Notes: generated by a model from the sequence alone, not told the origin. Shown: positions 1 to 9,470, numbered from the stretch's first letter. The stretch is DNA of 64,000 nucleotides from Flavobacterium degerlachei (GCF_900106645.1 NZ_FNMV01000010.1:62001-126000), one strand, 5' to 3'. Numbers and translations: made by a program.

Positions 1-1336
1 ATTTTTGAGTCTCATGAGGAATTATTGATAGCTGGATTTCTTTATCAATTTCATTAGGTTTTATAAAAGGGATTTGAAAATAGAAAACAGCACCATAATC
101 GGCATTGTTCGCTGCCCAAATTTTACCTCCTAAGAGGTTCACATAGGACTTTGCAATATATAAGCCCAAACCGGCACCTTCATAATTTCTGTTTAAAGAA
201 TCATCTTCTTGAGTGAACCTTTCAAACATAATGTCTGTCTTATCAGAATTAATTCCAATCCCTGTGTCCTTTACATAAAAAGTGATTGTATTATTGTTTT
301 TAAAGCATCCTATTTCAATTGATCCTTGTTCAGTAAATTTTATGGCATTTTTAAGCAAATGTGATAGTACAGAAGAAACTTTTTCTTCGTCAGTTCGTAT
401 TAAATTTTCTTCTTCGCTTAAAGAATTACTTATTTTAAGTTCAATATTTTTTTGCTTGGCTTCTAATTTAAAAAAGTCATATATGATATCAATTTGATCT
501 TTAATTGAAGTTTCCTTATAAGAAAGATTCATTTGTCCAGATTCTATTTTAGAGATGCTTACTATATCATTTATAATATTAAGCATTCTGCTACCGCTCT
601 TTTCGATTACTTTGATATATTCCTGTTGTTCCTCCCCAGTTAGCTTTGGTTCCTTTAGAAGTTCTGTGAAGCCTAAAATGCCATTCATTGGAGTGCGAAT
701 TTCATGACTCATGTTAGCTAAAAATGAAGATTTTAAACGATCGCTCTCTTCTGCTTTCTCTTTTGCGCTAATTAATTCAGTATTAATTTTTTGAATTTGG
801 ATAATGCTCTCGTATAATTCTCTATTTCGTATTTTTAGTTTCGTGTTAAGGTCTTGTAATTTATTTTCAGCTAATTTTCGTTCCGTTATATCCTGAAAAA
901 AAATAACTAGTCCTTCTTTGCTAGGTATGACACGATTTTCAAACCAGCGATCCCATGGAGCATAATAATCTTCAAAAACTATTTGCTTTTTGGTTTTCAT
1001 TGCTTTGTAATAGATTTTGTAGTACGGTTGTCCAATAGCTTCCGGAAATATAACCCAGGCATTTTTGCCAACGAGGTCTTCGGGTTGCTTTCCAAACATT
1101 ATAGCTGCTTTTTGGTTTACAAAAGTGTATTTCCAATCGTTGTCTATAGCAACAAAAGCATCCGACATGTTTTCTAAGGATTCTGTGAGCTTTTCATTAA
1201 TGTGCTCAATTTTATTTTCATTAAATTGATTCTTGTCATTAATTGTATCAAAAAGTTGTTTTAATGAGTTGTAATCTTGCTGTAAAGTATAAAAATCAGT
1301 ACTTGCTGTACTGGTATTTGAATTCTTATATTCCAT
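1..1336 (-). CDS. PAS-domain sensor histidine kinase, 3' end cut by window edge
   Basis: The open frame runs from ATG at 1336 to base 2 with no stop, so about 445 N-terminal residues are visible. A PAS domain lies at roughly residues 52-158, ending in QDITERK. A coiled-coil linker (about 160-195) leads to a HisKA H-box, FLANMSHEIRTPMNGI, with the phosphoacceptor at His211. The ATPase domain shows the N box (LLKNAIKFT), DTGIGI, FERFTQ and GAGLGLYIAKSY. There is no signal peptide or membrane segment, so it should be a cytoplasmic sensor. Family knowledge: such kinases autophosphorylate and pass phosphate to a receiver, either in trans or fused at the C terminus; which applies here lies outside the window. 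The signal is unknown. The domain call is firm. Confidence 0.93.
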   Translation of the reverse strand, partial: MEYKNSNTSTASTDFYTLQQDYNSLKQLFDTINDKNQFNENKIEHINEKLTESLENMSDAFVAIDNDWKYTFVNQKAAIMFGKQPEDLVGKNAWVIFPEAIGQPYYKIYYKAMKTKKQIVFEDYYAPWDRWFENRVIPSKEGLVIFFQDITERKLAENKLQDLNTKLKIRNRELYESIIQIQKINTELISAKEKAEESDRLKSSFLANMSHEIRTPMNGILGFTELLKEPKLTGEEQQEYIKVIEKSGSRMLNIINDIVSISKIESGQMNLSYKETSIKDQIDIIYDFFKLEAKQKNIELKISNSLSEEENLIRTDEEKVSSVLSHLLKNAIKFTEQGSIEIGCFKNNNTITFYVKDTGIGINSDKTDIMFERFTQEDDSLNRNYEGAGLGLYIAKSYVNLLGGKIWAANNADYGAVFYFQIPFIKPNEIDKEIQLSIIPHETQK

Positions 1337-1525
1337 TTCCAATAAATTAAAGTTAGGAATACACATAAATGTATCCCGTAGTAATTTTTAAAAATATATA
1401 AGTCTAATATATAGCAGATTATGGGTTTATAAATTTAATAAAAAAATAACACAAACTTCAAAATTAGTGTCTTTTTTTTAGTAATTAAATGCCTTTTAAT
1501 TTGTTGGTAAAAAACTGATCTTGAA

Positions 1526-2755
1526 TTACTGCATTCTTTTAGCAAATTTGCCAATCGTCATTCCTTGTACCAAAATGGAAAAGCAAACAATAACATAAGT
1601 GATTGTTACCCAGATGTCTTTACTAAATTCCGGATCAATTGATAGCGCAAGAGCGATGGAAATTCCGCCTCGTAAACCTCCCCAAGTTAAGATGAGTAGC
1701 GTTTTTTGGCTGATTCGTTCTTTTAAACGAACCGCTATTGAAGGGATATAAACCGAAATGTATCTTGTAATCAGCGTTATAAATAAAATGAGTATGGCTG
1801 CAAAAAGGATTTTTTGGTTGGTTTGTATTATAAGTAATTCTAACCCTATTAAAACAAAGAGCAACGCATTTAAAATTTCATCGATTAATTCCCAAAATTT
1901 ATCAACGTATTCTGCCGTAATATCTGACATTCCTAGGCTTTTGCTTTGGTTTCCAGTAATTAAACCCGCGGCAACCATGGCAAGTGGCCCAGAAACATGA
2001 GTGTAATGTGCAAAGGTATAGCCTCCCATAACGATAGCTAAGGTAATTAGAACTTCTACCTGATAGTTGTCAATACTGGCAATTAGCTTATATCCAATAT
2101 AACCAATTAATATGCCTAGCAATAGTCCCCCTATAGCCTCTTGACCAAATAGCATAAGAATACTACTAATATTTAAGTCGGCACCTGGTTTTGCTAATTT
2201 TAAAATAGTGATAAATACTACAACAGCTACACCGTCATTAAATAATGATTCTCCGGCGATTTTAGTTTCCAAAGATTTAGAAACCCCAGCCGTTTTTAGG
2301 ATGCTTAAAACCGCAATAGGATCGGTAGGGGATATAAGGGCGCCAAATAACATTGCGTGAATGAGATTTACATTAACTCCCATGAAATTCAGTAAATAAT
2401 AAGTCGTAAAACCTATAATAAATGTACTGATGAGTACACTAATAGTGGAAAACAGAAGAATACTAAGTTTTTCGTTATTTAAATCTTTAAATTTTATATG
2501 AATTGCTCCCGCAAAAAGCATGAAACTTAACATTCCTTCAAGAAGTAACTCACTGAAGTTAATACTATTCATTTTTATAGCTACACTATCTTTAAAAGAA
2601 GGAAAGTAATAACCCATTACTAAAATAAAAAAGGAAAATAGTAATGAAACTAACATCAGTCCAATTGCATTAGGTAGTTTTAATATCCTAAAGTTAATAT
2701 AAGCAAAGCCAGCTGACAATACTATTAGTATAGAGAAAAGATGAAATAAATCCAT
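1526..2755 (-). CDS. CPA1-family Na+/H+ antiporter (NhaP-like)
   Basis: A 409-residue polytopic inner-membrane protein with about 12 hydrophobic segments. CPA1 signatures are clear: SPTDPIAVLSI around residue 140, GESLFNDGVAVVVF around 168 with the ion-binding Asn-Asp pair, and GGLRGGISIALALS near the C terminus. The family exchanges cytoplasmic Na+ (or K+) for protons, supporting pH and salt tolerance. It is the last gene of an apparent operon: the MscS gene upstream stops at 2758, only 2 bases before this ATG. There is no long cytosolic tail, which fits the bacterial NhaP type. Which cation it carries cannot be read from the sequence. Confidence 0.9.
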   Translation of the reverse strand: MDLFHLFSILIVLSAGFAYINFRILKLPNAIGLMLVSLLFSFFILVMGYYFPSFKDSVAIKMNSINFSELLLEGMLSFMLFAGAIHIKFKDLNNEKLSILLFSTISVLISTFIIGFTTYYLLNFMGVNVNLIHAMLFGALISPTDPIAVLSILKTAGVSKSLETKIAGESLFNDGVAVVVFITILKLAKPGADLNISSILMLFGQEAIGGLLLGILIGYIGYKLIASIDNYQVEVLITLAIVMGGYTFAHYTHVSGPLAMVAAGLITGNQSKSLGMSDITAEYVDKFWELIDEILNALLFVLIGLELLIIQTNQKILFAAILILFITLITRYISVYIPSIAVRLKERISQKTLLILTWGGLRGGISIALALSIDPEFSKDIWVTITYVIVCFSILVQGMTIGKFAKRMQ

Positions 2756-2757
2756 AG

Positions 2758-3657
2758 CTATTTTTTTATGTTGACATTGAAGTCGGGGGCCTGTACCAAT
2801 TGGAAAGTTGCCGAAGCCATTTTTACTTCTCCATTGGTTGCTTCTATTTTTGTAAGGATTTTTGAGAATAATATGGTTTTTGTAGTCCTCCTTTTTTTGT
2901 AATCAACAACATAGCGCAAGGTGTATTCTGCCCAGTTATCATTGGCAATCAAGGAAATCATTGGAGCTGTTTGCGCATCTTCTAAACGGTATTTATATTG
3001 CAGTGATTTCCATTTATCTTTCGATTTTTCAGTTAAATCTCCTGCAACTTCAACACCAGCATTTAGTATTATTTCTTGGGCTTTTTCATAGTTACTTCCA
3101 AACTGAATGGGGATTTTGATTTCATCCCATAAAAAGGGAAAATCGCCAGAATAGTTGAATACAGGCTCTTTGAAAACGTAACTATTGGCTATTAATACGA
3201 TCCTACCGTTGTATAAGTCACCATCAACCCATTGTCCTGTTTCCATGATTGTGGTCCTTAAAACACCAATATCCATAACATCTCCTTTTATTCCGCCTAG
3301 CTGAACGCGGTCTCCCGAATTGTAAAAACCACCGAACATGATAGCCAGCCAGCCAGCAAACGAAGCGATAACTTCTTGTAATGCAAAAGCAATACCGGCT
3401 CCAGCAACACCTAAGGCAACAGTGAGACCTCCCAGTTTTTCGCTAAAAATTACTGTTAAAAAAATCACGGTCGCTAAATAACCAACGAAAGTGCTTATTT
3501 TTTTTGCTTTGTACCGATTGTCATTGTCTTTAATTTTTGAAAAGAGATTCTTTTGGACAGCCTTAATTAACATCCAAATTACTGCAACTCCAATAAGGAA
3601 GGTTACAATTTTACCAACTGTTGGATTGTATAAGTATTTTTGGATCTCTTCTTCCAT
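2758..3657 (-). CDS. MscS-family mechanosensitive ion channel (first paralogue)
   Basis: This 299-residue protein has three N-terminal hydrophobic segments. The third is the Gly/Ala-rich pore helix (GVAGAGIAFALQEVIASF, about residues 82-100). The beta-domain signature follows (GDRVQLGGIKGDVMDIG), then an alpha/beta cytosolic vestibule. MscS channels open under membrane tension and release solutes on hypo-osmotic downshock. A strongly charged RYVVDYKKRRTT stretch near residue 250 is part of the C-terminal domain. It sits 5 bases after the second MscS gene and 2 bases before the antiporter, so co-transcription is likely. The pair are not close copies; this one has the more divergent vestibule. 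Confidence 0.9.
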   Translation of the reverse strand: MEEEIQKYLYNPTVGKIVTFLIGVAVIWMLIKAVQKNLFSKIKDNDNRYKAKKISTFVGYLATVIFLTVIFSEKLGGLTVALGVAGAGIAFALQEVIASFAGWLAIMFGGFYNSGDRVQLGGIKGDVMDIGVLRTTIMETGQWVDGDLYNGRIVLIANSYVFKEPVFNYSGDFPFLWDEIKIPIQFGSNYEKAQEIILNAGVEVAGDLTEKSKDKWKSLQYKYRLEDAQTAPMISLIANDNWAEYTLRYVVDYKKRRTTKTILFSKILTKIEATNGEVKMASATFQLVQAPDFNVNIKK

Positions 3658-3662
3658 TTTTT

Positions 3663-4472
3663 TTAGTTGTTGATGTGAACTACCCTTTGTGGAAATGGTA
3701 TTGTGATATTATTCTCTTTGAATAATTCAAATATTTTTATTCTCAGGTCACTTTTAGTGGTTTCAATACGAAATAACTCTTCAGACCAAAATATTACGGA
3801 GAAATTGAGAGAGGAATCCCCGAAATCTGTAAATCGGATAAATGGACTTGGCTCTTTTAAAACATTATTTTGACGGTCTACAGCTTCTTTTAAAATTTGG
3901 ATGACTTGTTGAATGTCTGACGAGTAATCAACCCCCACGGTAACTTCAAAACGGGATGCAAGGTCATTATGAGTCCAGTTGATTAACTGGTTTTTTGTCA
4001 GGTCAGAATTTGGTAAAATAATATATTTGTCATCCCTAGTCAGCACTGTAGTAGTTCGTAAATTGATGTCTTGAACGGTACAAACCAATCCATTTAATTC
4101 TATAACATCATTTACTTTTACAGAAGAATCAACTAAAAGTATAATTCCTGATACAAAATCGCTAAAAAGATTTTGTAACCCCAAACCAATACCTACCAAT
4201 AATGCGGCAGAACCTGCCACTAGAACTGATAGATTAAAACCAAACATCTGCAGTCCAGAAATGATTGAAATAACTATAACCAGATACCTAACCAAGCTAT
4301 AGATTGAGTACTTTTTAGCAATGTCAATTTTATCGACCCTGAAAATTGCTTTACGGATAATTTTCAATAAAAGAGTAACCACAACTAAAAAAGCAAACAC
4401 CTTTAAAATGTTAATTACTTTAATATTAAAATCACCATCTTGAAAAAGCGTGTAGTCGATAATTTTTTTCAT
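3663..4472 (-). CDS. MscS-family mechanosensitive ion channel (second paralogue)
   Basis: A 269-residue small-conductance channel. Transmembrane segments lie at about residues 20-40 and 60-80, and the pore helix (VAGSAALLVGIGLGLQNLF) at about 84-102. The beta domain is marked by VNDVIELNGLVCTVQDINLRTTTV and the vestibule ends in NITIPFPQRVVHI, the classic MscS C-terminal motif. It therefore matches canonical MscS more closely than its downstream neighbour. It lies between the APC permease (56-base gap) and the other MscS gene (5-base gap). The inferred role is osmotic safety valve. Two different MscS proteins next to an antiporter and a permease suggest a shared osmotic or ionic response. Confidence 0.92.
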   Translation of the reverse strand: MKKIIDYTLFQDGDFNIKVINILKVFAFLVVVTLLLKIIRKAIFRVDKIDIAKKYSIYSLVRYLVIVISIISGLQMFGFNLSVLVAGSAALLVGIGLGLQNLFSDFVSGIILLVDSSVKVNDVIELNGLVCTVQDINLRTTTVLTRDDKYIILPNSDLTKNQLINWTHNDLASRFEVTVGVDYSSDIQQVIQILKEAVDRQNNVLKEPSPFIRFTDFGDSSLNFSVIFWSEELFRIETTKSDLRIKIFELFKENNITIPFPQRVVHINN

Positions 4473-4528
4473 GTATTTTTATTTTTCCAGTTGTAATCTT
4501 AAAAGGACAGCATATGAACAAATTAAAG

Positions 4529-6271
4529 TTACATAATTAAACGTACTCCTCCTAATTCAGATACCCTGTAGGAAAATCGATCTCCCGGTGAACCAATGAA
4601 CATGAAATTTTTTGGAATTCCCCATTTTTTTGATAATTCATCGATGATAGTAGGGCCAAAAACACCATCCATCTCAATAAATTCAATGTCAATCTCAGGG
4701 TAGGCACGATCTAGAACCCTTATGTCTGTGATAAGAAGAGAGTTGTTTTCGCCTTCGCGCTTTATATTTACAATCTTTAATTTTTTAGTTGTTTCATTAT
4801 TCTGAACGTATTGCATTACCTTATTTATAATGGCAACATCATCCCCTTTAGTAAAGAAAACAAGCTCTTGAGAACTTATTTTCAAATTCATTTTTAGTAA
4901 ATAACGATTGCTGAATATAACCATTCTTCTTAACGGTTTGTAAAAATACTCCAAAGCATCTATTAACACTTTTATTAAAAATGATCGATTTAGCATTATT
5001 GAAATAAACAGCAATGAAGGAACCAGATATTTTATAAAAGTATAAAAGGAATCTACGTTTAGTTGAACATTTCCTATAAATGCAGCAATGATTAGTGATA
5101 CGGCAAAGACAACGGCTATTCCTCTAGCTTTCTCAGGTCTTGGAAGTTTTTTACGTTTAAATTTCAATAAAAGATTTCCAATACCAAATAACCCCATTAC
5201 CGCTAAGAATGAGAATGTATACACTCCAGCCAATGCTATAAGATTTCCTGATGTTACGAATAAAACTGATACACATAAAATTAAGAAGCTAATGATTATT
5301 CGATAATTAGACCCACGTTTGTTTTGCTTCAAAAAGTAATTAGGCAAAATCCTGTCTAAAGTCATACGATTTAATAATCCAGAAACCCCAACAAACGAAG
5401 TTAAGACAGCACCACATAATACTAAGACAGCGTCGATAGAAATAAGGTAAGCTAGCCAAGAACCTCCTGTTGTATGTCCTAAATAGGCTAATAAGGATTC
5501 TTGATGTTCTCCCACTTGTGCAAGGGGAATGATGCAAATTAATAGTAAGGCAATTACGGGATTAAAGAAACTTACAATAGCCCACATATTACGAAGTGTT
5601 TTCGGGAAAACACCTTGCTCTTGTTCTTCAACAAAGTTTGCAGAACTTTCAAAACCTGAAATTCCCAACATAGCCGCTGAAAACCCTAAGAAAAGAGCAT
5701 TTATTATTCCGCCTGCCGAGATAGGAAGGCTCCAATTGATATTAAAAGTATCTAGTCCGTTATTGAAAATAAACCAAGAAGAAGCTAGGACTAGTAAGGT
5801 TAAAGTTGACAAGTGAATAATAAAAATCACTACTGCAACAATAGCTGATTCTCCAATTCCTAAAATAGCTAGTCCAGTAAACGTAAGTAAAACAACAATT
5901 GTTGCTATTGTTATATTGATTCCAGGAGCTATTCCATGTAGATAGTGCATTCCTTCAGAAGCTGATATTACTGCGGTGGCCATATACGATAGTACCGTTA
6001 AAGTTGCTGCTAGGGAAGCTAGTCTTTTGGAAGAGGTATTTAATAATACATTGTAAGCACCTCCATTAAGGGGAATTGCACCTACAACTTCTCCGTATAT
6101 TTTTCTAAACAAAAACAATACTACAGCTACTAACAGTAGTGAAATCCAAGCATACTGTCCCGCATACATAATTGTAAGGGCTGATACGTAAAGACAAGAG
6201 GAACTAATGTCATTTCCACAAATTGCCGTTGCTTGTAATTCGTTTAATTTTTTGTGCAATACTTTTTTCAT
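4529..6271 (-). CDS. APC-superfamily amino acid permease with C-terminal cytosolic domain
   Basis: This 580-residue inner-membrane protein has about 12 hydrophobic segments in the first 430 residues. The start shows the family pattern ATAICGNDISSSCLY followed by GAIPLNGGAYN, the substrate-binding region of TM1/TM2. After TM12 there are about 150 soluble residues ending in GSPGDRFSYRVSELGGVRLIM; these may regulate transport and resemble nucleotide- or USP-like folds only loosely. The substrate is not identifiable; amino acids, polyamines or organic cations are all possible. It is first in the permease-MscS-MscS-antiporter gene run. The ATG at 6271 is the only reasonable start, because the next residues enter the membrane-entry segment. 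Confidence 0.85.
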   Translation of the reverse strand: MKKVLHKKLNELQATAICGNDISSSCLYVSALTIMYAGQYAWISLLLVAVVLFLFRKIYGEVVGAIPLNGGAYNVLLNTSSKRLASLAATLTVLSYMATAVISASEGMHYLHGIAPGINITIATIVVLLTFTGLAILGIGESAIVAVVIFIIHLSTLTLLVLASSWFIFNNGLDTFNINWSLPISAGGIINALFLGFSAAMLGISGFESSANFVEEQEQGVFPKTLRNMWAIVSFFNPVIALLLICIIPLAQVGEHQESLLAYLGHTTGGSWLAYLISIDAVLVLCGAVLTSFVGVSGLLNRMTLDRILPNYFLKQNKRGSNYRIIISFLILCVSVLFVTSGNLIALAGVYTFSFLAVMGLFGIGNLLLKFKRKKLPRPEKARGIAVVFAVSLIIAAFIGNVQLNVDSFYTFIKYLVPSLLFISIMLNRSFLIKVLIDALEYFYKPLRRMVIFSNRYLLKMNLKISSQELVFFTKGDDVAIINKVMQYVQNNETTKKLKIVNIKREGENNSLLITDIRVLDRAYPEIDIEFIEMDGVFGPTIIDELSKKWGIPKNFMFIGSPGDRFSYRVSELGGVRLIM

Positions 6272-6921
6272 TATATTTTTAGATTTAACTCAATATTTGT
6301 TTTTAAACATGGTGCGCAAGATAATCATTTGAGATAAATAGCCAAATAAGAAATTAATTCCTTTTTTTTATCACTAATTCGAGATAAGTAGGCATTAATG
6401 CAAAAACAATTAGCTGTTTTTAAACTGCTTGTTGAAATGAAATAACATGTAAAAATACGTTTTTAAACAATTGATTTTAAATTATTTATATCGTTTTTAG
6501 TTTTTGATTTTTTTTCGATGCTAGGAGTTGATACTAACTATTAAAATCATTAAAAGTGAAAAAATATTGGAAAATTTTATTGATTGATGACAGTTGTATT
6601 GATGATTTTTGCTAACGCTAAAGTGCAGAAAATTGCTAAAATGATGTTAAAAGATAATAATAAGTAAAAAAAAAGAAATATTGTGATTATTTGAAATTCC
6701 ATTCAAACCAGACAATTTAAGTAAAAGTCAAAAAAAAATGATCCATAAAAGAGCCCCTATAATGTAGCTAATGGAAAATGTCACTGTTCTAATATGATGT
6801 ACTCATTTTGAATAAGGCTGGGGAAACAAAATAGTGGGAGGCAATGAGTATTTAGTAATAATTAGAGGAAAAGGAAAAATAACTAACTTAGATCATTTAT
6901 TATTTGCCAATAGCGTATAAT
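6272..6921. other. 650-bp intergenic region with no intact gene
   Basis: AT-rich DNA between the APC permease and the DinB-like gene, both on the minus strand. No intact reading frame of useful length is present. The permease operon promoter must lie in the left part, but I found no convincing -7/-33 pair. The plus strand around 6556-6668 carries what looks like a degraded receiver-domain start, listed separately. The rest shows only A/T tracts. Confidence 0.6.
6556..6668 (+). pseudogene. Possible remnant of a response-regulator receiver domain
   Basis: From a GTG at 6556 the plus strand reads VKKYWKILLIDDSCIDDF and then stops. The pattern K-I-L-L-I-D-D-S is a typical first strand and acidic pair of a receiver domain. 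Shifting frame near 6608 continues as FANAKVQKIAKMMLKDNNK before another stop. A little further on, frame 1 reads YDVLILNKAGETK around 6793, vaguely like a receiver third strand with Asp replaced by Asn. I read this as a decayed two-component receiver gene. The match is short and could be chance. Confidence 0.25.
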
Positions 6922-7365
6922 CTAATCATTCAATAAACGCCTGTGGTAGTTTATTTGTCCAAGATGATAGTTTAGGTGAGTTGTCAAGTGGATTAGCAGA
7001 AACTCAGTTGACGTTTTTTCTGCCAATACCAAGATAGGGTATTCCATTTTTAATTCCTTTTCAGACACCATATCTAAAGAAATATTAACGACGATAATGG
7101 TTTCCTCGATTTTTTTTATCAGTTCTGATTTAGAGATATCTTTTGAAGAAAATTCAAGTTCTCTGTTTCTGATATAATTTGTTTTTCCAATAACGTTTCC
7201 TATGTAGGTATTAAGATTTCCTATCAAATGCAAACAAAGGTTTCCTGCGGAATTAGATATTCCTTTCTGCGTTTTCCAAATGTCATTTTCATTGGGGTAC
7301 AATTCAATTTCAGTCTTTAGCCTAGTCAAATCTCGATAAAAAAGTGCTTTTAAAGTTTCAATCAT
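6922..7365 (-). CDS. DinB-like / DUF1572 four-helix protein
   Basis: A 147-residue soluble protein with the DinB/YfiT helical pattern. It has an early helix with CLHLIGNLNTYIGNVIG (His near residue 45) and a C-terminal helix ending HLTTHLNYHLGQINYHRRLL. Together these give the spaced histidines typical of the metal site. Members of this superfamily are metal-binding and often act as thiol- or stress-related transferases, but the specific reaction is unknown here. Its ATG overlaps the TAA of the NTF2-like gene by one base (TAATG), so the two are translationally coupled. The 147-residue length is normal for the family. Confidence 0.75.
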   Translation of the reverse strand: MIETLKALFYRDLTRLKTEIELYPNENDIWKTQKGISNSAGNLCLHLIGNLNTYIGNVIGKTNYIRNRELEFSSKDISKSELIKKIEETIIVVNISLDMVSEKELKMEYPILVLAEKTSTEFLLIHLTTHLNYHLGQINYHRRLLND

Positions 7366-7838
7366 TAGGTATTAGATTCTTTATATTTTTTAAGGGACGA
7401 AACGGCCTTTTCGTGTATTTTCTTATGCATATAACCAGTCCAGCCAAATAAAAATCCCTTTAGCCCAAAAGCTTGTTTAGACCATTTCCAAAGATCAAAA
7501 TCATCTGTATGTTTTATAATTAATCCGTCTTGAAAATGAAAATGAGCCTGAATTACATTTACAACTTTCCTATTGGTCTTGCTGAAGGTATAGGATGCTG
7601 TCCACTGGGCTGAGCCAATGTATTCATCTGCTTTTATGTCTGAAACATTAATTGTTAAAGCTCCTTTACTGCTTGCAATTAACATTTTCCACATTTTGGA
7701 AACATTATCTCCTTTAAGTAATCCAAAAACAGGATCACGAAAAGCAACGTTCGAATGGTAGCATTCACTCATCGTTGAAGCATCATTACTCGCAAAAGCA
7801 GAGTAGAATTTGACAAGGGTTTTTTCGTTTTCCGTCAT
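7365..7838 (-). CDS. NTF2-like / SnoaL-type protein
   Basis: This 157-residue soluble protein opens with TLVKFYSAFASNDASTMSECYH and continues FRDPVFGLLKGDNVSKMWKML, the usual start of the NTF2-like cone fold. The middle strand region (AQWTASYTFSKTNRKVVNVIQAHFHFQDGLI) and the following HTDDFDLWKWSKQAFG fit SnoaL-like polyketide-cyclase relatives. The reaction is unknown; in flavobacteria such proteins are usually annotated only as nuclear transport factor 2 family. It is first in a two-gene unit with the DinB-like gene. Confidence 0.75.
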   Translation of the reverse strand: MTENEKTLVKFYSAFASNDASTMSECYHSNVAFRDPVFGLLKGDNVSKMWKMLIASSKGALTINVSDIKADEYIGSAQWTASYTFSKTNRKVVNVIQAHFHFQDGLIIKHTDDFDLWKWSKQAFGLKGFLFGWTGYMHKKIHEKAVSSLKKYKESNT

Positions 7839-8192
7839 ATTTACATAAAATGAAATGTAAATTTAAGGTTTTTTTTTGATTGAATAATTTTTATTTAAAA
7901 AATAATACGTAAGAAAATTATTACTATAATAGAAATATTGAATAATTATCACCGATTAAGTTAATGTAAACTATGGTTTAAATGCAATTGGGTTATTATT
8001 TTTTGCTTTTGTACAAAATAGTTAATAGAGCCGCGATAGGAGTATGGTAAATTAGTATGGTAGGTCACATTACAGGCACAATTTAGCAAATTGTCCTTTT
8101 TTACTAGCTGTTAAACCTGACAAGAAGAGTTAATTTTCCAAATTAAACTTACTTTGGATGAATCTGGTAATGTGTTAAGAAAGTAGTTTAAA
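7839..8192. other. 354-bp intergenic region
   Basis: AT-rich spacer between the NTF2-like gene and the Old Yellow Enzyme gene. It should hold the promoter of the former and the end of the latter's transcript. I find no open frame with protein-like composition, no clear terminator hairpin and no repeat of note. A short direct similarity (AGTATGGTA twice near 8040-8062) is too small to interpret. Confidence 0.5.
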
Positions 8193-9281
8193 TCAAGGTT
8201 TGTAAAAGGGATAGTCTGTGTATCCTTTTTCATCAGCAGTGTAGAATAAATCAGCATTCAAATCTTTTGCTAAAGGCCAGTCATTTTTAAATCGTTCGAC
8301 AAGATCAGGATTGTTGATAAAGGGTCTTCCAAATGCTACTAAATCAGTGATTCCGCTTTCAATTGCTTTTTCAGCAGTTTCTTTGTCAAAACCACCGCAC
8401 TGAATAATTGTATTTTTAAAATTCTTACGGATCAATTGTTTCATTGCTACTGGAACGGGAGGTGCGCCCATAGCAGAATGATCTACAAGATGTATGTATG
8501 CTATATCCAGGGCATCGAGTTGCTTTGATAAATAATCGTAAGTGTCATCTATTTCTGGATAATGTGGCATATCACTCGCTACTCCGTAAGGCGATAACCG
8601 GATAGCTGTTTTTTCCTTTCCAATGACCTGAGCTACTGCCTTGGTCACTTCAAGTACAAAACGGCAACGGTTTTCAATACTTCCTCCATAGTTGTCGTCA
8701 CGAATATTGCTTATGGGTGAAAGAAATTCTTCTAATAAATAACCATTTGCTGAATGCAATTCGACTCCGTCAAATCCTGCAAATAAGGCGTTTTCTGCAG
8801 CACTTATAAATTCAGTTTTTGCATGGATTATATCCTGCTGTGTCATTTCTTTTGGGGTTTCAAAATCTTGAAAATCTTTATAGTCAGTCCACATTTGCCC
8901 ACTAGCTTTTACAGCTGAAGGAGCAAGAATTTTTGATCCGGCTGGCATGTTGAGTGGATGACTGATTCTTCCTGAGTGCATTAATTGAACAAATATTTTG
9001 CCTCCATTTTTATGCACTGCTTCCGTAACGTTTTTCCATCCTTCAACCTGTTTTTTACTAAAGATCCCTGGAATTCGAGCATAACCCAATCCGTTAGCTG
9101 ATGGTGATGTCCCTTCTGTGATAATCAAGCCTGCACTTGAACGTTGTTTGTAATATTCAATCATACATTCATTAGGAATGTTTTTAATGGCTCTACATCG
9201 AGTCATTGGAGCCATAACAATTCGATTTCTTAATTCTATGGAGCCAATTTTTGCAGGTTGGAATAATTGATCTTTTTTCAT
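8193..9281 (-). CDS. Old Yellow Enzyme family NADH:flavin oxidoreductase / alkene reductase
   Basis: A 362-residue FMN-dependent (beta/alpha)8-barrel. The start LFQPAKIGSIELRNRIVMAPMTRCRA is typical of the classical OYE/NemA branch. The substrate-binding pair is visible as His176 and Asn179 in ELHSANGYL. FMN phosphate contacts lie in the C-terminal IIQCGGFDKETAEKAI and VAFGRPFINNPDLVERF. The enzyme reduces activated C=C bonds (enals, enones, maleimides, nitro compounds) with NAD(P)H and is often linked to electrophile stress. The length is normal. It appears monocistronic. The physiological substrate cannot be inferred. Confidence 0.93.
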   Translation of the reverse strand: MKKDQLFQPAKIGSIELRNRIVMAPMTRCRAIKNIPNECMIEYYKQRSSAGLIITEGTSPSANGLGYARIPGIFSKKQVEGWKNVTEAVHKNGGKIFVQLMHSGRISHPLNMPAGSKILAPSAVKASGQMWTDYKDFQDFETPKEMTQQDIIHAKTEFISAAENALFAGFDGVELHSANGYLLEEFLSPISNIRDDNYGGSIENRCRFVLEVTKAVAQVIGKEKTAIRLSPYGVASDMPHYPEIDDTYDYLSKQLDALDIAYIHLVDHSAMGAPPVPVAMKQLIRKNFKNTIIQCGGFDKETAEKAIESGITDLVAFGRPFINNPDLVERFKNDWPLAKDLNADLFYTADEKGYTDYPFYKP

Positions 9282-9470
9282 GTGATTTAGACTTAAGTTG
9301 TTGTTATAAAGATAATTATATTTATTGACTTAAATGTCTGAATTGACTATGGAATTGAATTTTCTATTCAATAACTTTATTTTTATAATTTGAATATATT
9401 TTAATTTTTACTGTTAACTAAGTGATTTCTGGACATGCTTAGGATTTATTTTGGATATATTAGGAAACAA

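Noticed and set aside
6748..6921. Possible small ORFs in the 6.3-6.9 kb spacer
   Set aside because: All are short, low complexity or interrupted; none has protein-like composition apart from the receiver-like fragment.
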